A stretch of 64,000 nucleotides of DNA from CANMXU01 sp052030545. GTDB lineage: Bacteria; Pseudomonadota; Gammaproteobacteria; Enterobacterales; Alteromonadaceae. The notes below the pieces were generated by a model. That model was given only the letters and a program-made list of their open reading frames with translations, was not told where the DNA came from and ran no database searches. This document shows, one piece after another, positions 18,428 through 28,008 of this stretch (the first letter of the stretch is position 1; each line of letters begins with the position of its first letter). The DNA is taken from assembly GCF_052030545.1 (NCBI RefSeq), contig NZ_JBPDIH010000008.1:184949-248948 (forward strand), written 5' to 3'. The translations under genes were made by a program, and so were the position numbers.

Positions 18428-19993
18428 ATGGAATTTATCTGGATATTATTCGCCTTTGGTTTAGGTTTATCGGCAAAGGTAATAACACTCCCTCCTTCAA
18501 TTGGTTATTTAGCAGCAGGCTTTATCTTGCATTTCCTCGGTTACGAGGCAAGTGACACCTTACGTAACTTAGCAGATCTGGGCATTACTTTAATGCTATT
18601 TATGATCGGCTTAAAACTTAATATTAAAGATTTAGTAAAAACTGAAGTGTGGCTAGGCAGCTTGTCTCATTCTTTTGTCTGGATTGCCGTAACCTTTGCT
18701 TTTATCAAACTACTGGTTATTTTTTCCATTCCCTACTTTAGTGAGCTTAGCTATTTTTCAGCGGCCATTATCGCTTTCGCCTTAAGTTTTAGTAGCACAG
18801 TGTGTGTGGTAAAACTGATGGAAGAAAATGGTGAAATGAAAACCCGTCACGGCAAACTCGCCATCGGTATTTTAGTTATTCAAGATATTGTCGCGGTATT
18901 GTTCTTAGTTGCTGCAACCGGCAAAGCTCCTTCAATATATGCCATCGCCCTAGTTGGCTTTTTCTTTATCAAGCCATGGCTAAATAAATTGGTTGATCAA
19001 GTAGGTCACGGCGAGTTAATTCCATTAACGGGCTTTTTTATTGCCCTTGGCAGTTACGAATTATTTGAACTGGTCAATATTAAAGGTGATTTAGGCGCCC
19101 TATTAGCAGGCATGTATTTAGCGTCTCACTCTAAAGCCAGTGAAATCACCAAGTCACTATTAAGTTTCAAAGATTTGTTTTTAATTGGCTTTTTCTTGTC
19201 GATTGGTTTTGCAGCATTGCCGACATGGTCAATGTTAGGCATGGCTGCGATTATATTCTTACTCGTACCCTTTAAGTTTGTATTATTTTTCACGCTGTTT
19301 AATTGGTTAAAAATACGCTCGCGCACTTCCTTTTTAACGTCATTATCGTTAAGTAATTTTAGTGAGTTTGGCTTGATTGTCGCAGCCATTAGTGTGCAGT
19401 CAGGCTGGTTATCTAACGAGTGGTTGGTCATATTATCACTTTCGGTCACTATTTCGTTTATTTGCACCAACATCGCGTACAAATATGCGCACACCTTTTT
19501 TACCGATAATAAAGAATACCTTAATAAATTTGAGCGAAAAGACCGCCTTGAAGAAGACGTATTTGTTCAACCTTGCGATGCGCCAATTGTCGTTGTGGGT
19601 ATGGGACGCGTTGGTATGGGTGCTTATCGCGCACTTGAAGCACAAAAGCCAAGCCAAGCATGGGGATTAGACGCAGACAAAGGCAAGATCAACTGGTTAA
19701 GCTCGAACGGCATGCAAGCTTACTTTGGCGACGCTGAAGATATTAATTTCTGGGAAAATATACGCCTAGATAAAATTCAATTAGTACTACTTGCAGTGCC
19801 AAGTGTTAAAGACTGCTACAACATTACCGCTCAACTGCAAGCTGCTAACTACCAAGGAAAAATAGCCGCAATTGCACGTTTCGACGATGAACGCATCGCC
19901 CTAGAAGAATATGGTATTGATAAAGTATTTAACTTCTACAGCGAAGCAGGTGTTGGTTTTGCCGAAGAAAGTGCCGCGTTAATTAAAACGTAA
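18428..19993 (+). CDS. CPA2-family cation:proton antiporter with TrkA-N domain
   Basis: A 521-aa inner-membrane protein. Residues 1-370 form a Na+/H+ exchanger domain of about 12 helices (IGYLAAGFILHFLG, SFSSTVCVVKLMEENGE, LGALLAGMYLASHSKASE). Residues 385-515 form a Rossmann RCK/TrkA-N domain with the nucleotide-binding GMGRVGMGAYRALE. The layout resembles KefB/YbaL potassium efflux antiporters, with the RCK domain sensing NAD(H) or glutathione-type ligands. The specific ion is inferred, not shown. It is 23 nt after tesA and ends at a strong terminator. Confidence 0.9.
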   Translation: MEFIWILFAFGLGLSAKVITLPPSIGYLAAGFILHFLGYEASDTLRNLADLGITLMLFMIGLKLNIKDLVKTEVWLGSLSHSFVWIAVTFAFIKLLVIFSIPYFSELSYFSAAIIAFALSFSSTVCVVKLMEENGEMKTRHGKLAIGILVIQDIVAVLFLVAATGKAPSIYAIALVGFFFIKPWLNKLVDQVGHGELIPLTGFFIALGSYELFELVNIKGDLGALLAGMYLASHSKASEITKSLLSFKDLFLIGFFLSIGFAALPTWSMLGMAAIIFLLVPFKFVLFFTLFNWLKIRSRTSFLTSLSLSNFSEFGLIVAAISVQSGWLSNEWLVILSLSVTISFICTNIAYKYAHTFFTDNKEYLNKFERKDRLEEDVFVQPCDAPIVVVGMGRVGMGAYRALEAQKPSQAWGLDADKGKINWLSSNGMQAYFGDAEDINFWENIRLDKIQLVLLAVPSVKDCYNITAQLQAANYQGKIAAIARFDDERIALEEYGIDKVFNFYSEAGVGFAEESAALIKT

Positions 19994-20028
19994 TCGATTT
20001 ATAGGTAAACGCATCGCCGGCTTACCAG

Positions 20029-20079
20029 AAAAAAAACGCATCAATATCGCACCTTAGCGAATAATTGATGCGTTTTTTT
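20029..20079 (+). terminator. Strong rho-independent terminator after the antiporter gene
   Basis: Perfect 15-bp stem (20031-20045 and 20064-20078) whose arms are A-rich then T-rich, with an 18-nt loop. The 3' arm ends in seven Ts. Confidence 0.85.
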
Positions 20080-20231
20080 GTTTCTGCCACGTCCTTTACA
20101 AAAATCGCTATGCAATAACAAAATTAAAAGATCAATTGAGTTCGAATTACGCTTTCAATCTTTTATTATGGTAGAATCCGCGCATTAATAGAGCAGCAGT
20201 TCAAAAAGTAAATTTAGCGGTAGTAGTTTCA

Positions 20232-21113
20232 ATGAACAGTAAACAAGATCCTAGCAACAAACTTGAAAAAAAAATTAGGCACCTAGCAGGTAAAGCCATC
20301 TCTGATTACAACATGATTGAAGAAGGTGATAAAATTTTAGCTGCGCTAAGTGGCGGAAAAGATTCATTTTTAATGCTTGATACGCTATTACACCTTAAAC
20401 GTGTTGCACCAATTAATTTTGACGTTATCGCCGTAAACCTTGACCAAAAACAGCCAGGCTTCCCTGAGCACGTTTTACCTACCTACCTTGAACAAAAAGG
20501 CATTGATTACTACATCGTCGATAAAGACACCTACTCAGTTGTAAAACAAAAAATTCCTGAAGGTAAAACCACTTGTTCGTTATGCTCTCGCCTAAGACGA
20601 GGCTCTTTATACGGTTTTGCAGAAAAAATTGGTGCTACTAAAATAGCTTTAGGTCACCACATGGACGATATCGTTGAAACATTGTTAATGAACATGTTTA
20701 ACAACGCCAAGCTCAAAGCGATGCCGCCAAAATTACTCAGTGATGATAAACGTAACGTTATTATCAGACCGCTGGCTTATTGCCGAGAAAAAGATATCGC
20801 GGAACTTGCTGAGTTAAATGACTACCCGATTATTCCTTGTAACCTTTGTGGTTCACAAGAAAACTTACAAAGAAAACACATTAAAAAAATGCTGGTTCAG
20901 TGGGATCAAGAATCTCCTGGGCGTGTGGAAAGTGTTTTTAAAAGTACGCAAAATATTAGCCCTTCGCAATTATCGGATCATAATCAGTACAATTTTGCTG
21001 ATCTTGCTATTGATAGAACGCAAGCCCCAAAAGCGCAGGAATTTGGCGGTGTCGATATTTCTTCATCCAACCTAATTGATGTGCAGAATATTGAAATTGT
21101 CGATGCGTCGTAG
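20232..21113 (+). CDS. ttcA: tRNA 2-thiocytidine(32) synthetase TtcA
   Basis: A 293-aa PP-loop ATPase that thiolates cytidine 32 of certain tRNAs. The PP-loop is SGGKDS at about residues 39-44. An iron-sulfur cluster would be held by CSLC near residue 115 and by the NLCGSQ cysteine near residue 207, the TtcA pattern. The LGHHMDDIVETLLMN segment is the family signature. The N-terminal start agrees with the E. coli protein (311 aa). It is monocistronic; a GTAGAAT-type -10 lies about 65 nt upstream. Confidence 0.95.
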   Translation: MNSKQDPSNKLEKKIRHLAGKAISDYNMIEEGDKILAALSGGKDSFLMLDTLLHLKRVAPINFDVIAVNLDQKQPGFPEHVLPTYLEQKGIDYYIVDKDTYSVVKQKIPEGKTTCSLCSRLRRGSLYGFAEKIGATKIALGHHMDDIVETLLMNMFNNAKLKAMPPKLLSDDKRNVIIRPLAYCREKDIAELAELNDYPIIPCNLCGSQENLQRKHIKKMLVQWDQESPGRVESVFKSTQNISPSQLSDHNQYNFADLAIDRTQAPKAQEFGGVDISSSNLIDVQNIEIVDAS

Positions 21114-21221
21114 CTTGCTATTGAAATACAAAAAATGCGGGGTGAAAACCTAACAAAGTAATCTCTTCGTTAAAGATGAGGAGCTAACTGCAGCTCCTCA
21201 AACATCTCCTTTGGCGCTAAA

Positions 21222-22010
21222 TCAATCTTTAAACGTTTCTCTAATTGCTAAAAATTCATCTAAATGCTCAAAGAATATATCAACAAGTTTTGGGTCAAAA
21301 TGTTTACCGCGCTCTTCTTTTAATAACGTAAATATTCTTTCATCTGGCCAAGCTTTTTTATAGCACCTATCACTGCCTAGGGCGTCAAAAACATCAGCGA
21401 TGGCGGTAATTCGTCCATAAATATGGATTTCTTCTTCTTTTAAGCCTCTTGGGTACCCTGTTCCGTCCCATTTTTCATGATGCTCATAAGCGACGGTGGC
21501 TGCTGCTTTGAGTAATTTTCTGTTCGACATTCTCAGCATATCAAAGCCAATTTCCGCATGAGTATCCATAATGGCGCGCTCTTCCTCATTAAGTCTGCCC
21601 GGCTTATTTAACACGGCATCCGGGATCCCGACTTTACCGATATCATGCATAGGACTTGCTTGCTTTAGCAGCTCTGCCTCACGTTCACCTAAGCCATAAT
21701 AAAGGGCAAACAACCTGGAATAATCCGCCACTCTTTTTACATGGTTGCCCGTTTCTTTAGAGCGGCTTTCGCCAATAGCGCCCATCGTAAAGACAACTTC
21801 TTTTTGTGTTTCTTCTATTTCCCTTTGTAAAGCTTCAACTTCTTCAAGCTTATCTTGTAATTCGTCGTACTCTTGCTTTTGCCGTTTATCACTACGAGCC
21901 ATGATCTTATTTTGGCGATTAACATCTTTGATAATATTGTCTGTTAGCTTTGTAAAACTCTCTTTAATCGTCTCAATTTCAACAATAAGTTTATTTTCAT
22001 ACTCTTTCAT
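21222..22010 (-). CDS. HD-GYP domain phosphodiesterase with N-terminal coiled coil
   Basis: A 262-aa cytoplasmic protein. Residues 1-75 are a charged coiled coil (EELQDKLEEVEAL type heptads) in place of the usual receiver domain. The HD-GYP domain has H122-D123 in HDIGKVGIP, HH in YEHHEKWDGTGYP, and the GYP at about 185-187, so it should degrade cyclic di-GMP. It is divergent from the YfiR-like/TonB/Sia-like genes with about 385 bp between, and is probably part of that signalling block. With no receiver domain, control may come from binding a partner through the coiled coil. Start ATG has AAAAGATG-type context. Confidence 0.88.
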   Translation of the reverse strand: MKEYENKLIVEIETIKESFTKLTDNIIKDVNRQNKIMARSDKRQKQEYDELQDKLEEVEALQREIEETQKEVVFTMGAIGESRSKETGNHVKRVADYSRLFALYYGLGEREAELLKQASPMHDIGKVGIPDAVLNKPGRLNEEERAIMDTHAEIGFDMLRMSNRKLLKAAATVAYEHHEKWDGTGYPRGLKEEEIHIYGRITAIADVFDALGSDRCYKKAWPDERIFTLLKEERGKHFDPKLVDIFFEHLDEFLAIRETFKD

Positions 22011-22395
22011 CTTTTAAGTCTTCCATTACTTTTTCAGTGTTTTATAGCGGCGGTTGTTTTTAACTTATCAGCGTTTTATTAAATTTTACAGTGTTCCTAT
22101 TAACTTTATAGCGTAAGTGATTAAAAAATAAAGTGCTTAATTTTATCTTCTACTGATTAAATAATACTAAGTTAATATTTTGAAAAATCAGTTAAATTCA
22201 CAATTATATTGCACTTGTACGCTTTAATATCAGCAATGCCTTCCTCAATATTGGTGATTTTCTTAACTTGTTCTAAGTTTAACCTAACACCTCAAGCGAT
22301 TGTTTATAAATGATACGTTATAGGTGTATTGAAAATTGAATTTTTGGGGAGTAGTATAGTTACTACTAAAGATTTAGTAGACAAGGATAGTTTGA
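22011..22395. other. Divergent intergenic region of the signalling block
   Basis: About 385 bp, very AT-rich, between the HD-GYP gene and the YfiR-like gene. It should hold both promoters. No ORF, strong hairpin or known operator was seen. Confidence 0.4.
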
Positions 22396-22974
22396 TTGAT
22401 CTTAGATTTTAGGAATAAAGGAATCCTACAACCTCTTCTCCGCCTTGCTCTTAGCACCTTTGCTTTATTAATATTTTCTATTAATGTGCATGCCTACTCG
22501 TACCTATCTGAAGATAAAATAAAAGCCTTTATTATTGGCAAAACAGCCAAATATGTCACTTGGAAAACGATAAACGAAAATACCTTTAAAATCACGATTG
22601 TAGGTGATGCCGAATTTGGCAATTTAGTAAGTGACACTTACTTAGGAAAACAAATAAAAAACAGAAATGTTGAAGTGATTAATATCGACAACATTGATGA
22701 ACTACATAACACCCATGTGCTGTTTATTCCTGAGGTGAGTTATTCTGTACTCGAAAAAACCTTACAAAAAGTGGAAGGTATGAATGTACTTACCATTAGT
22801 GATAGTCGAGGTTTTGCTGAAAAAAACGGCATTATTCAGATTTATACTTCATCACAAAAAAACAAATTGAAGATCAATTACACGAAGTCAAAAAAAGAAA
22901 ATTTAAAAATAAGCTCTTCGCTGTTAAAAATAGCAACAATTGTTGAAAGTAAGGTAGAAAATGAAACGGACTAA
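22396..22974 (+). CDS. YfiR-like (DUF4154) periplasmic protein
   Basis: A 192-aa exported protein starting at TTG (ribosome site AAGGA, 8 nt upstream). The signal segment is LLRLALSTFALLIFSINVHA, giving mature YSYLSEDKIKAF. The fold landmarks KAFIIGKTAKYVTW, FKITIVGDAEFG, LGKQIKNRNVEV and the late NGIIQIYTS match YfiR/DUF4154 proteins. In Pseudomonas YfiR represses the membrane cyclase YfiN from the periplasm. Here it precedes a TonB receptor (14-nt overlap) and a membrane phosphatase with a YfiN-like sensor, so it probably links receptor occupancy to that phosphatase. This is inferred from context. Confidence 0.82.
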   Translation: MILDFRNKGILQPLLRLALSTFALLIFSINVHAYSYLSEDKIKAFIIGKTAKYVTWKTINENTFKITIVGDAEFGNLVSDTYLGKQIKNRNVEVINIDNIDELHNTHVLFIPEVSYSVLEKTLQKVEGMNVLTISDSRGFAEKNGIIQIYTSSQKNKLKINYTKSKKENLKISSSLLKIATIVESKVENETD

Positions 22975-25276
22975 ATTTATCTCCCTATTGCTTAATTTAT
23001 TATTCATTAGCACTCCCCTCTACGCTGATGATGATTTATTTGACCAAAGCCTTGAGTCTATCTTGGATATGGACTCTGAGCTTAAAGCTGAATTGGGTAC
23101 TCGAGACGAAGCCAGAAATATTTTAGAAGCACGATCGCCTGTAGATGTTATAACCTTTGATCAAATAGAGCGCACGGGGCTTTCTTCATTAACTAACGTA
23201 TTGCGCTACTTTATTGCAGGCTTTAATGCCCCAGAAACCTCTGTTGCCGATGGCAGTGACCATGTCAGGTTAACGACGTTAAGAGGAATGAGTCCAGATC
23301 AAGTCTTAGTGCTGGTTAATGGCAAACGATTACACACTTCCTCGTTATTGTATGTAAACGGCGTAATCGGCCGAGGCACTAGTGGTGTTGATTTTGATAC
23401 CATTGCGGTTAAATCAATTGAAAGAATTGAGGTATTACGTGACGGAGCAGCAGCGCAATATGGCTCTGATGCCATTGCCGGTGTCATTAATATTGTGTTA
23501 AAAGGCATAGGTCATCAAGACAGTATGACCTTTAGCGCTGGTCAACGAGACGAAGGAGATGGTGAGCAGCTTTATGTAGATGGATTTATTTCCTTCCCAT
23601 TAAGCTACGAGGGCTTTGTTAATGTGACTGTTTCAGTCATTGACCAACAACAAACGCAACGCGCTGGCACCGATAAAAGATTAACCCCGGCGATCGTAAG
23701 TACTCATGTTGGCATACCTGACTCAGAAAGCCTTCAACTAGCACTTAATGCTGAAATTCCTCAAAAAACGGATTTAACCTTTTATACAAATGCCCTATTT
23801 AATTATCGCGACAGCAAAGCAAGTGCATTTTTTAGAGTGCCAGACCCAGATAGGGAAATATTTCCAGACGGTTATTTACCTATGATTAATGCAACCATAA
23901 TGGATTACTCCCTCACAGCAGGTATGAATGGACAGCTTAATGACGGCTACTTTTGGGATTTAAGTAATGTTTATGGTTATAACAGTTTTGAATTTAATGT
24001 CACCGACAGTATCAATCAAAGTTTGGGGGCGTTATCTCCCACGTCTTTTGATAATGGTGAGCTAAGTTTTATCCAAAATACCACCAATTTAGACATAAAC
24101 AAAAATTTTGGCAATTTAGGTTTAGCTGCAGGTCTTGAATACCGCTATGAACAGTATCAAATAAAACAGGGGGAATTCGCCTCATACGTAGGTACCGGCT
24201 CACAAGGCTTTGCTGGCTTTAAGCCGGAAAATGCAACTAACCGTCACCGTTCCAATTATGCCCTTTATATAAACGCCTCGCATAAATTTACCCATTTATC
24301 TTTAGAAGGCGCAGCTCGATTTGAAGATTATTCAGATTTCGGTTCCACAACCAATGCTAAAGTTGCAATGGGCTATAAAATTATTCCCCAACTTTTACTG
24401 CGAGCTTCTGCCAGCACAGGTTTTAGAGCGCCATCGCTTGCACAAACCAGTTATTCACAAACATCGTCATTTGCCGATACCGTTACAAATAAGCTATCAA
24501 CGCAAGGAACGTTTACTCCAAGCCATGAGGTTTCTCAGGCATTAGGAGCAAAAGAACTCACTCCTGAATCATCAAAACATCTAACCATAGGTGCGGTTTA
24601 TCAGCCAATACAAAACCTATCATTGATGGTCGATTATTTTTCTACCAAAGTAGATGACAGGATCAGTTTATCAAATGAGCAAGAAGGTACAACAACTGCA
24701 CAAATCGAACAGCTAAAAGCAAACAACGTCACCAAAGCCAGATTCTTTACTAATGCCCTAAAAACCCAAACCAAAGGCATCGATGTAAAAATAGATTACA
24801 TGCCTACTCTTGAAGGTGACGCAAAGCTTAAAATGAGTTTTTGGTATAATTATTCTGACAATAAACTTATAGATTTTAATGATGATACCTTAGACAGGGA
24901 TGGTTCATTTGAACAAATAGTGCGATTAGAAAATGGCCAGCCAAAATCAAACATACGATTTTTAACCCATTATCAACTGTCAAAAGTTGAATTGACCATG
25001 AATATCAGCGAATTTGGTGGTTATAACCAAGTGATCAACAATGTCTCTTACCCCTTTGACTCCGCTTGGACCGTCGATTTAGATGCTAAATATAAGCTAA
25101 GTAACGCAATAAGCATAAGCTTGGGTGCTAATAATATTTTTGGCGAACAACCTAATAAATGGAAAAACTTATCAGGTGATATATATGCGACAGACGGTAT
25201 AAAACCTTATTCTCGATACTCCCCTTTTGGCTATAGTGGCGCGTATTACTATTTACAAACAAGTATAGGATTTTAA
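22961..25276 (+). CDS. TonB-dependent outer-membrane receptor
   Basis: A 771-aa receptor with signal peptide MKRTKFISLLLNLLFISTPL and cleavage near YADD. The plug domain (about residues 50-175) shows the usual VDVITFDQIERTG, TLRGMSPDQVLVLVNGKR, IERIEVLRDGAAAQYGSDAIAGVINIVLK pattern, followed by a beta-barrel ending in aromatic F (YLQTSIGF). It overlaps the YfiR-like gene by 14 nt and is 2 nt from the next gene, so the genes are tightly coupled. Unlike a nutrient receptor with metabolic neighbours, it sits among signalling genes, which suggests a ligand-sensing role. The ligand is unknown. Confidence 0.93.
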   Translation: MKRTKFISLLLNLLFISTPLYADDDLFDQSLESILDMDSELKAELGTRDEARNILEARSPVDVITFDQIERTGLSSLTNVLRYFIAGFNAPETSVADGSDHVRLTTLRGMSPDQVLVLVNGKRLHTSSLLYVNGVIGRGTSGVDFDTIAVKSIERIEVLRDGAAAQYGSDAIAGVINIVLKGIGHQDSMTFSAGQRDEGDGEQLYVDGFISFPLSYEGFVNVTVSVIDQQQTQRAGTDKRLTPAIVSTHVGIPDSESLQLALNAEIPQKTDLTFYTNALFNYRDSKASAFFRVPDPDREIFPDGYLPMINATIMDYSLTAGMNGQLNDGYFWDLSNVYGYNSFEFNVTDSINQSLGALSPTSFDNGELSFIQNTTNLDINKNFGNLGLAAGLEYRYEQYQIKQGEFASYVGTGSQGFAGFKPENATNRHRSNYALYINASHKFTHLSLEGAARFEDYSDFGSTTNAKVAMGYKIIPQLLLRASASTGFRAPSLAQTSYSQTSSFADTVTNKLSTQGTFTPSHEVSQALGAKELTPESSKHLTIGAVYQPIQNLSLMVDYFSTKVDDRISLSNEQEGTTTAQIEQLKANNVTKARFFTNALKTQTKGIDVKIDYMPTLEGDAKLKMSFWYNYSDNKLIDFNDDTLDRDGSFEQIVRLENGQPKSNIRFLTHYQLSKVELTMNISEFGGYNQVINNVSYPFDSAWTVDLDAKYKLSNAISISLGANNIFGEQPNKWKNLSGDIYATDGIKPYSRYSPFGYSGAYYYLQTSIGF

Positions 25277-25278
25277 CT

Positions 25279-26802
25279 GTGCTGATGAAGGTAAAGTCAA
25301 TCAGAACTAAATTAGTATTACTGCTGAGTATTACAGCATTAATTGCTATTTTACTCTCTTCAATAACAACACTCACAAGTACTATTTATGCGTCAAAGCA
25401 GCATGATGTGCGTGAGTTATCACAATTGGCCATTGTTATTGGTCACACACTTGAAGCGTCGGTAGAATTTGATGATGAAGACAGTGCTGTCGCTATTTTG
25501 AATACCTTATCGTTTAATGAAAATATTAAGGCAGCATTTTTCTTCACTAAAGAGAATTATGTATTTTCGAAATATATTAAAGAAGGCATTGAAAGTCAGT
25601 CGATATTAACACTTTTAACGTCACAGCAGGCTAACCATAAAGCCAAGCAAGAATATGACTATATAGACTTTGATAATATTTTAGTTAACCGGAAAATAGT
25701 TACCGACGGAACCTATATCGGCTCCTTTGTGCTGATCACTGACACCAGTATATTGAAAAATAGAATTATCAATGAATTGATCATGCAATTGCTAGCCTCT
25801 TTGATTGCCCTATTCATTATCTTAGTACTCGCATTTAAAGTACAAAAGTCATTTACTTCCCCTATTTTTAAACTAAAAAAAGCGATGGAGCAAATTTCAG
25901 CAAGTAAAACCTACGATATAAAAATAAACGACAACAGTCAGGATGAGTTTAAAGTATTGTTTGATGGTTTTAATCTTATGATCTCAAAAATCAAAGAGCA
26001 AAAACAAGAAGTTGACCTTGTTCATAAGCAAGTTCGCGATTCAATTGATTACGCCGCCATTATACAAAAATCTTTAATTCCAGATAGCGGCAAACTAAAA
26101 AGCCAATTTGTTGATCACTTTGTCATTTGGCAGCCTAAAGATGTTGTTAGCGGCGACATCTATTTCTTTGAGCAGTTAAGGGCCGGTGATGAGAGCTTAC
26201 TGATGCTAATTGATTGCACTGGCCATGGCGTTCCCGGGGGCTTTGTCACTATGTTAGTCAAAGCCATTGAAAAGCAAATAATTGCCGAAATCAACTATAG
26301 TGATGAAGAGGTTAGCCCAGCAAAAATTCTGTCAACCTTCAACAGCACCATTAAAGACATGCTACAACAGTACTCTAAAACATCTATGAGCAACGTGGGG
26401 TTTGACGGTGGTATTTTGTATTACAATAAAACGAAGCAGTTATTAAAATTTTCGGGTGCCGAAACGCCATTATTCATCGTTAAAAATAAGGCGCTTGAAC
26501 TTATCAAAGGTAGTCGCCACTCGGTTGGTTACAAGTCTTGTAAAACAGACTACGAGTATCAAGAGCACACCATTGCAATCCAAAAAGATATGGCGATATA
26601 TTTGAGCACTGACGGGTATTTTGATCAAAGTGGTGGTGACAAAGGTTTTGGTTTTGGCAAAAAACGCTTTAAGGAACTACTGTGTAGTTTTGACGAACAA
26701 TCAATGTCGACACAAGAAACTATTTTTATTAACGAACTGGCAGAATATCAGGGAAATTTAGATAGAAATGATGATATTACTGTCGCTGGGATAAAGTTTT
26801 AA
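25279..26802 (+). CDS. Membrane sensor with HAMP and PP2C (SpoIIE-like) phosphatase domain, SiaA-like
   Basis: A 507-aa inner-membrane protein. TM1 is about residues 10-32, a CHASE8-type periplasmic domain about 38-150 (LEASVEFDDEDSA), TM2 about 165-188, HAMP about 190-240, and a PP2C-type phosphatase about 285-505. Metal-binding Asp residues are present (VSGDIYFFE, LIDCTGHGVPGGF, LSTDGYFDQ, NDDITVAG). The sensor half resembles the diguanylate cyclase YfiN, but the output is a phosphatase as in SiaA. GTG at 25279 lies 2 nt after the receptor stop. The likely substrate is the DUF1987 protein encoded next. Confidence 0.88.
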   Translation: MLMKVKSIRTKLVLLLSITALIAILLSSITTLTSTIYASKQHDVRELSQLAIVIGHTLEASVEFDDEDSAVAILNTLSFNENIKAAFFFTKENYVFSKYIKEGIESQSILTLLTSQQANHKAKQEYDYIDFDNILVNRKIVTDGTYIGSFVLITDTSILKNRIINELIMQLLASLIALFIILVLAFKVQKSFTSPIFKLKKAMEQISASKTYDIKINDNSQDEFKVLFDGFNLMISKIKEQKQEVDLVHKQVRDSIDYAAIIQKSLIPDSGKLKSQFVDHFVIWQPKDVVSGDIYFFEQLRAGDESLLMLIDCTGHGVPGGFVTMLVKAIEKQIIAEINYSDEEVSPAKILSTFNSTIKDMLQQYSKTSMSNVGFDGGILYYNKTKQLLKFSGAETPLFIVKNKALELIKGSRHSVGYKSCKTDYEYQEHTIAIQKDMAIYLSTDGYFDQSGGDKGFGFGKKRFKELLCSFDEQSMSTQETIFINELAEYQGNLDRNDDITVAGIKF

Positions 26803-26835
26803 TTTTACGTACGCAAAAGACAAAAGTGAGGGACC

Positions 26836-27216
26836 ATGGAACATTTAATTATCGAAGAAACAAAGTTTACACCTAAAGTAGATATGAGTGCTGAAACGGG
26901 CATTATCTCTATTGTTGGCAAATCTTATCCTGAGAATAGTTTTGTTTTTTACCACCCTGTTATGAAATGGCTCGAGTCTTACTTCGCAAGTCATGTAAAG
27001 TCTAAGACCATCATAAATATGGAAATAATTTATTTTAACTCCAGTAGTTCAAAGCTATTTTTCGACTTTTTTGATGTACTTGATGAAGCGAAAATAAATC
27101 ACGAAATAGAAGTTAATTGGTTATACCACCCTGAAAATGACGTAGCAGAGGAAGCCGGAGAAGATTTCATTGAAGACTTTGAAGATTTAAACATTAATTT
27201 AATCATTAAAGAATAG
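26836..27216 (+). CDS. SiaC-like DUF1987 protein, phospho-switch
   Basis: A 126-aa soluble protein of the DUF1987/SiaC family: IEETKFTPKVDMSAETGIISIVGKS-type start, YPENSFVFYHPVMKWLESYF, and MEIIYFNSSSSKLFFDFFD. In Pseudomonas SiaC is phosphorylated by SiaB on a Thr in the matching loop and dephosphorylated by SiaA; here the loop has serines 69-72. The dephosphorylated form would bind an output protein. A strong ribosome site GAGGGA precedes the ATG. It stands between the SiaA-like and SiaB-like genes. No SiaD-type diguanylate cyclase is present nearby. Confidence 0.9.
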   Translation: MEHLIIEETKFTPKVDMSAETGIISIVGKSYPENSFVFYHPVMKWLESYFASHVKSKTIINMEIIYFNSSSSKLFFDFFDVLDEAKINHEIEVNWLYHPENDVAEEAGEDFIEDFEDLNINLIIKE

Positions 27217-27370
27217 TTTCTATTGCTCTACATATCGCCCCTAATAGCTTGCTTTACTAAAAGGGTAATAAAACAAAGCTTCGAGTGTTAGTTAATAACC
27301 CGTTGTATTTGTTGTGCAATTAATTGTCTACATACCTTTAGATAATTAATCTGAACTAAGGAAAATAACA

Positions 27371-27925
27371 GTGGAAACTAAGTTTACTAACGAGCTAGAG
27401 AGACTGCTTAAAAAAGAAGGCATTATATTTTTAACCTATTGTGGTCTTTTGACCTCAGATTTAATTCATGGAATGACCGGCGCACTTGAAGAAGCCGCAA
27501 CAGACTCTGATCTGAGTATGGGGGCATCTAATAGCCTTTTTACCATTTTTGTCGAGCTTTCACAGAACATGATGAACTATTCAAATATTGTTGCTGCATC
27601 AGATGACGCCTTTGATCTTAGAAGTATCATTATGGTCGGAACCAATCAAAACAATGAATATTATGTGTCGAGTCAAAATATTATGACGATGGATGTTAAA
27701 GAAAAAATAGAACCTAGGCTGATTGATGTAACCTGCAACAATAAAGACACCATAAAAAAAATGTATCGCGAACTGCGAAGAAGCGGCAAAGGCAAGCACA
27801 GTAAAGGTGCTGGCTTGGGGTTTTATGAAATAGCAAAAAGGTGCGATAAAATTGAGTATGAATTTCAACCAACGTCAAGCGATAAGGTCTGCTTTAAGTT
27901 TGTAGCAACAATTGCGACCTTGTAA
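27371..27925 (+). CDS. SiaB-like (DUF6272) protein kinase
   Basis: A 184-aa soluble protein with a GHKL-like fold: an N-box-like FVELSQNMMNYSN and a glycine-rich SKGAGLGFYEIAKR loop. This is the SiaB/DUF6272 pattern, a kinase that phosphorylates SiaC. It starts at GTG with AAGGAAA upstream and is 154 nt after the SiaC-like gene, so it may have an extra promoter. Together with the preceding two genes it forms a kinase-phosphatase-substrate switch. Identification is by motif and context. Confidence 0.85.
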   Translation: METKFTNELERLLKKEGIIFLTYCGLLTSDLIHGMTGALEEAATDSDLSMGASNSLFTIFVELSQNMMNYSNIVAASDDAFDLRSIIMVGTNQNNEYYVSSQNIMTMDVKEKIEPRLIDVTCNNKDTIKKMYRELRRSGKGKHSKGAGLGFYEIAKRCDKIEYEFQPTSSDKVCFKFVATIATL

Positions 27926-28008
27926 CACATTTTATATCACAGCCTAGTTTTCATAATATCTTTCAAACGGCCTTCGAATTCAATCATAAATCGATTCAAG
28001 GCCGTCAA

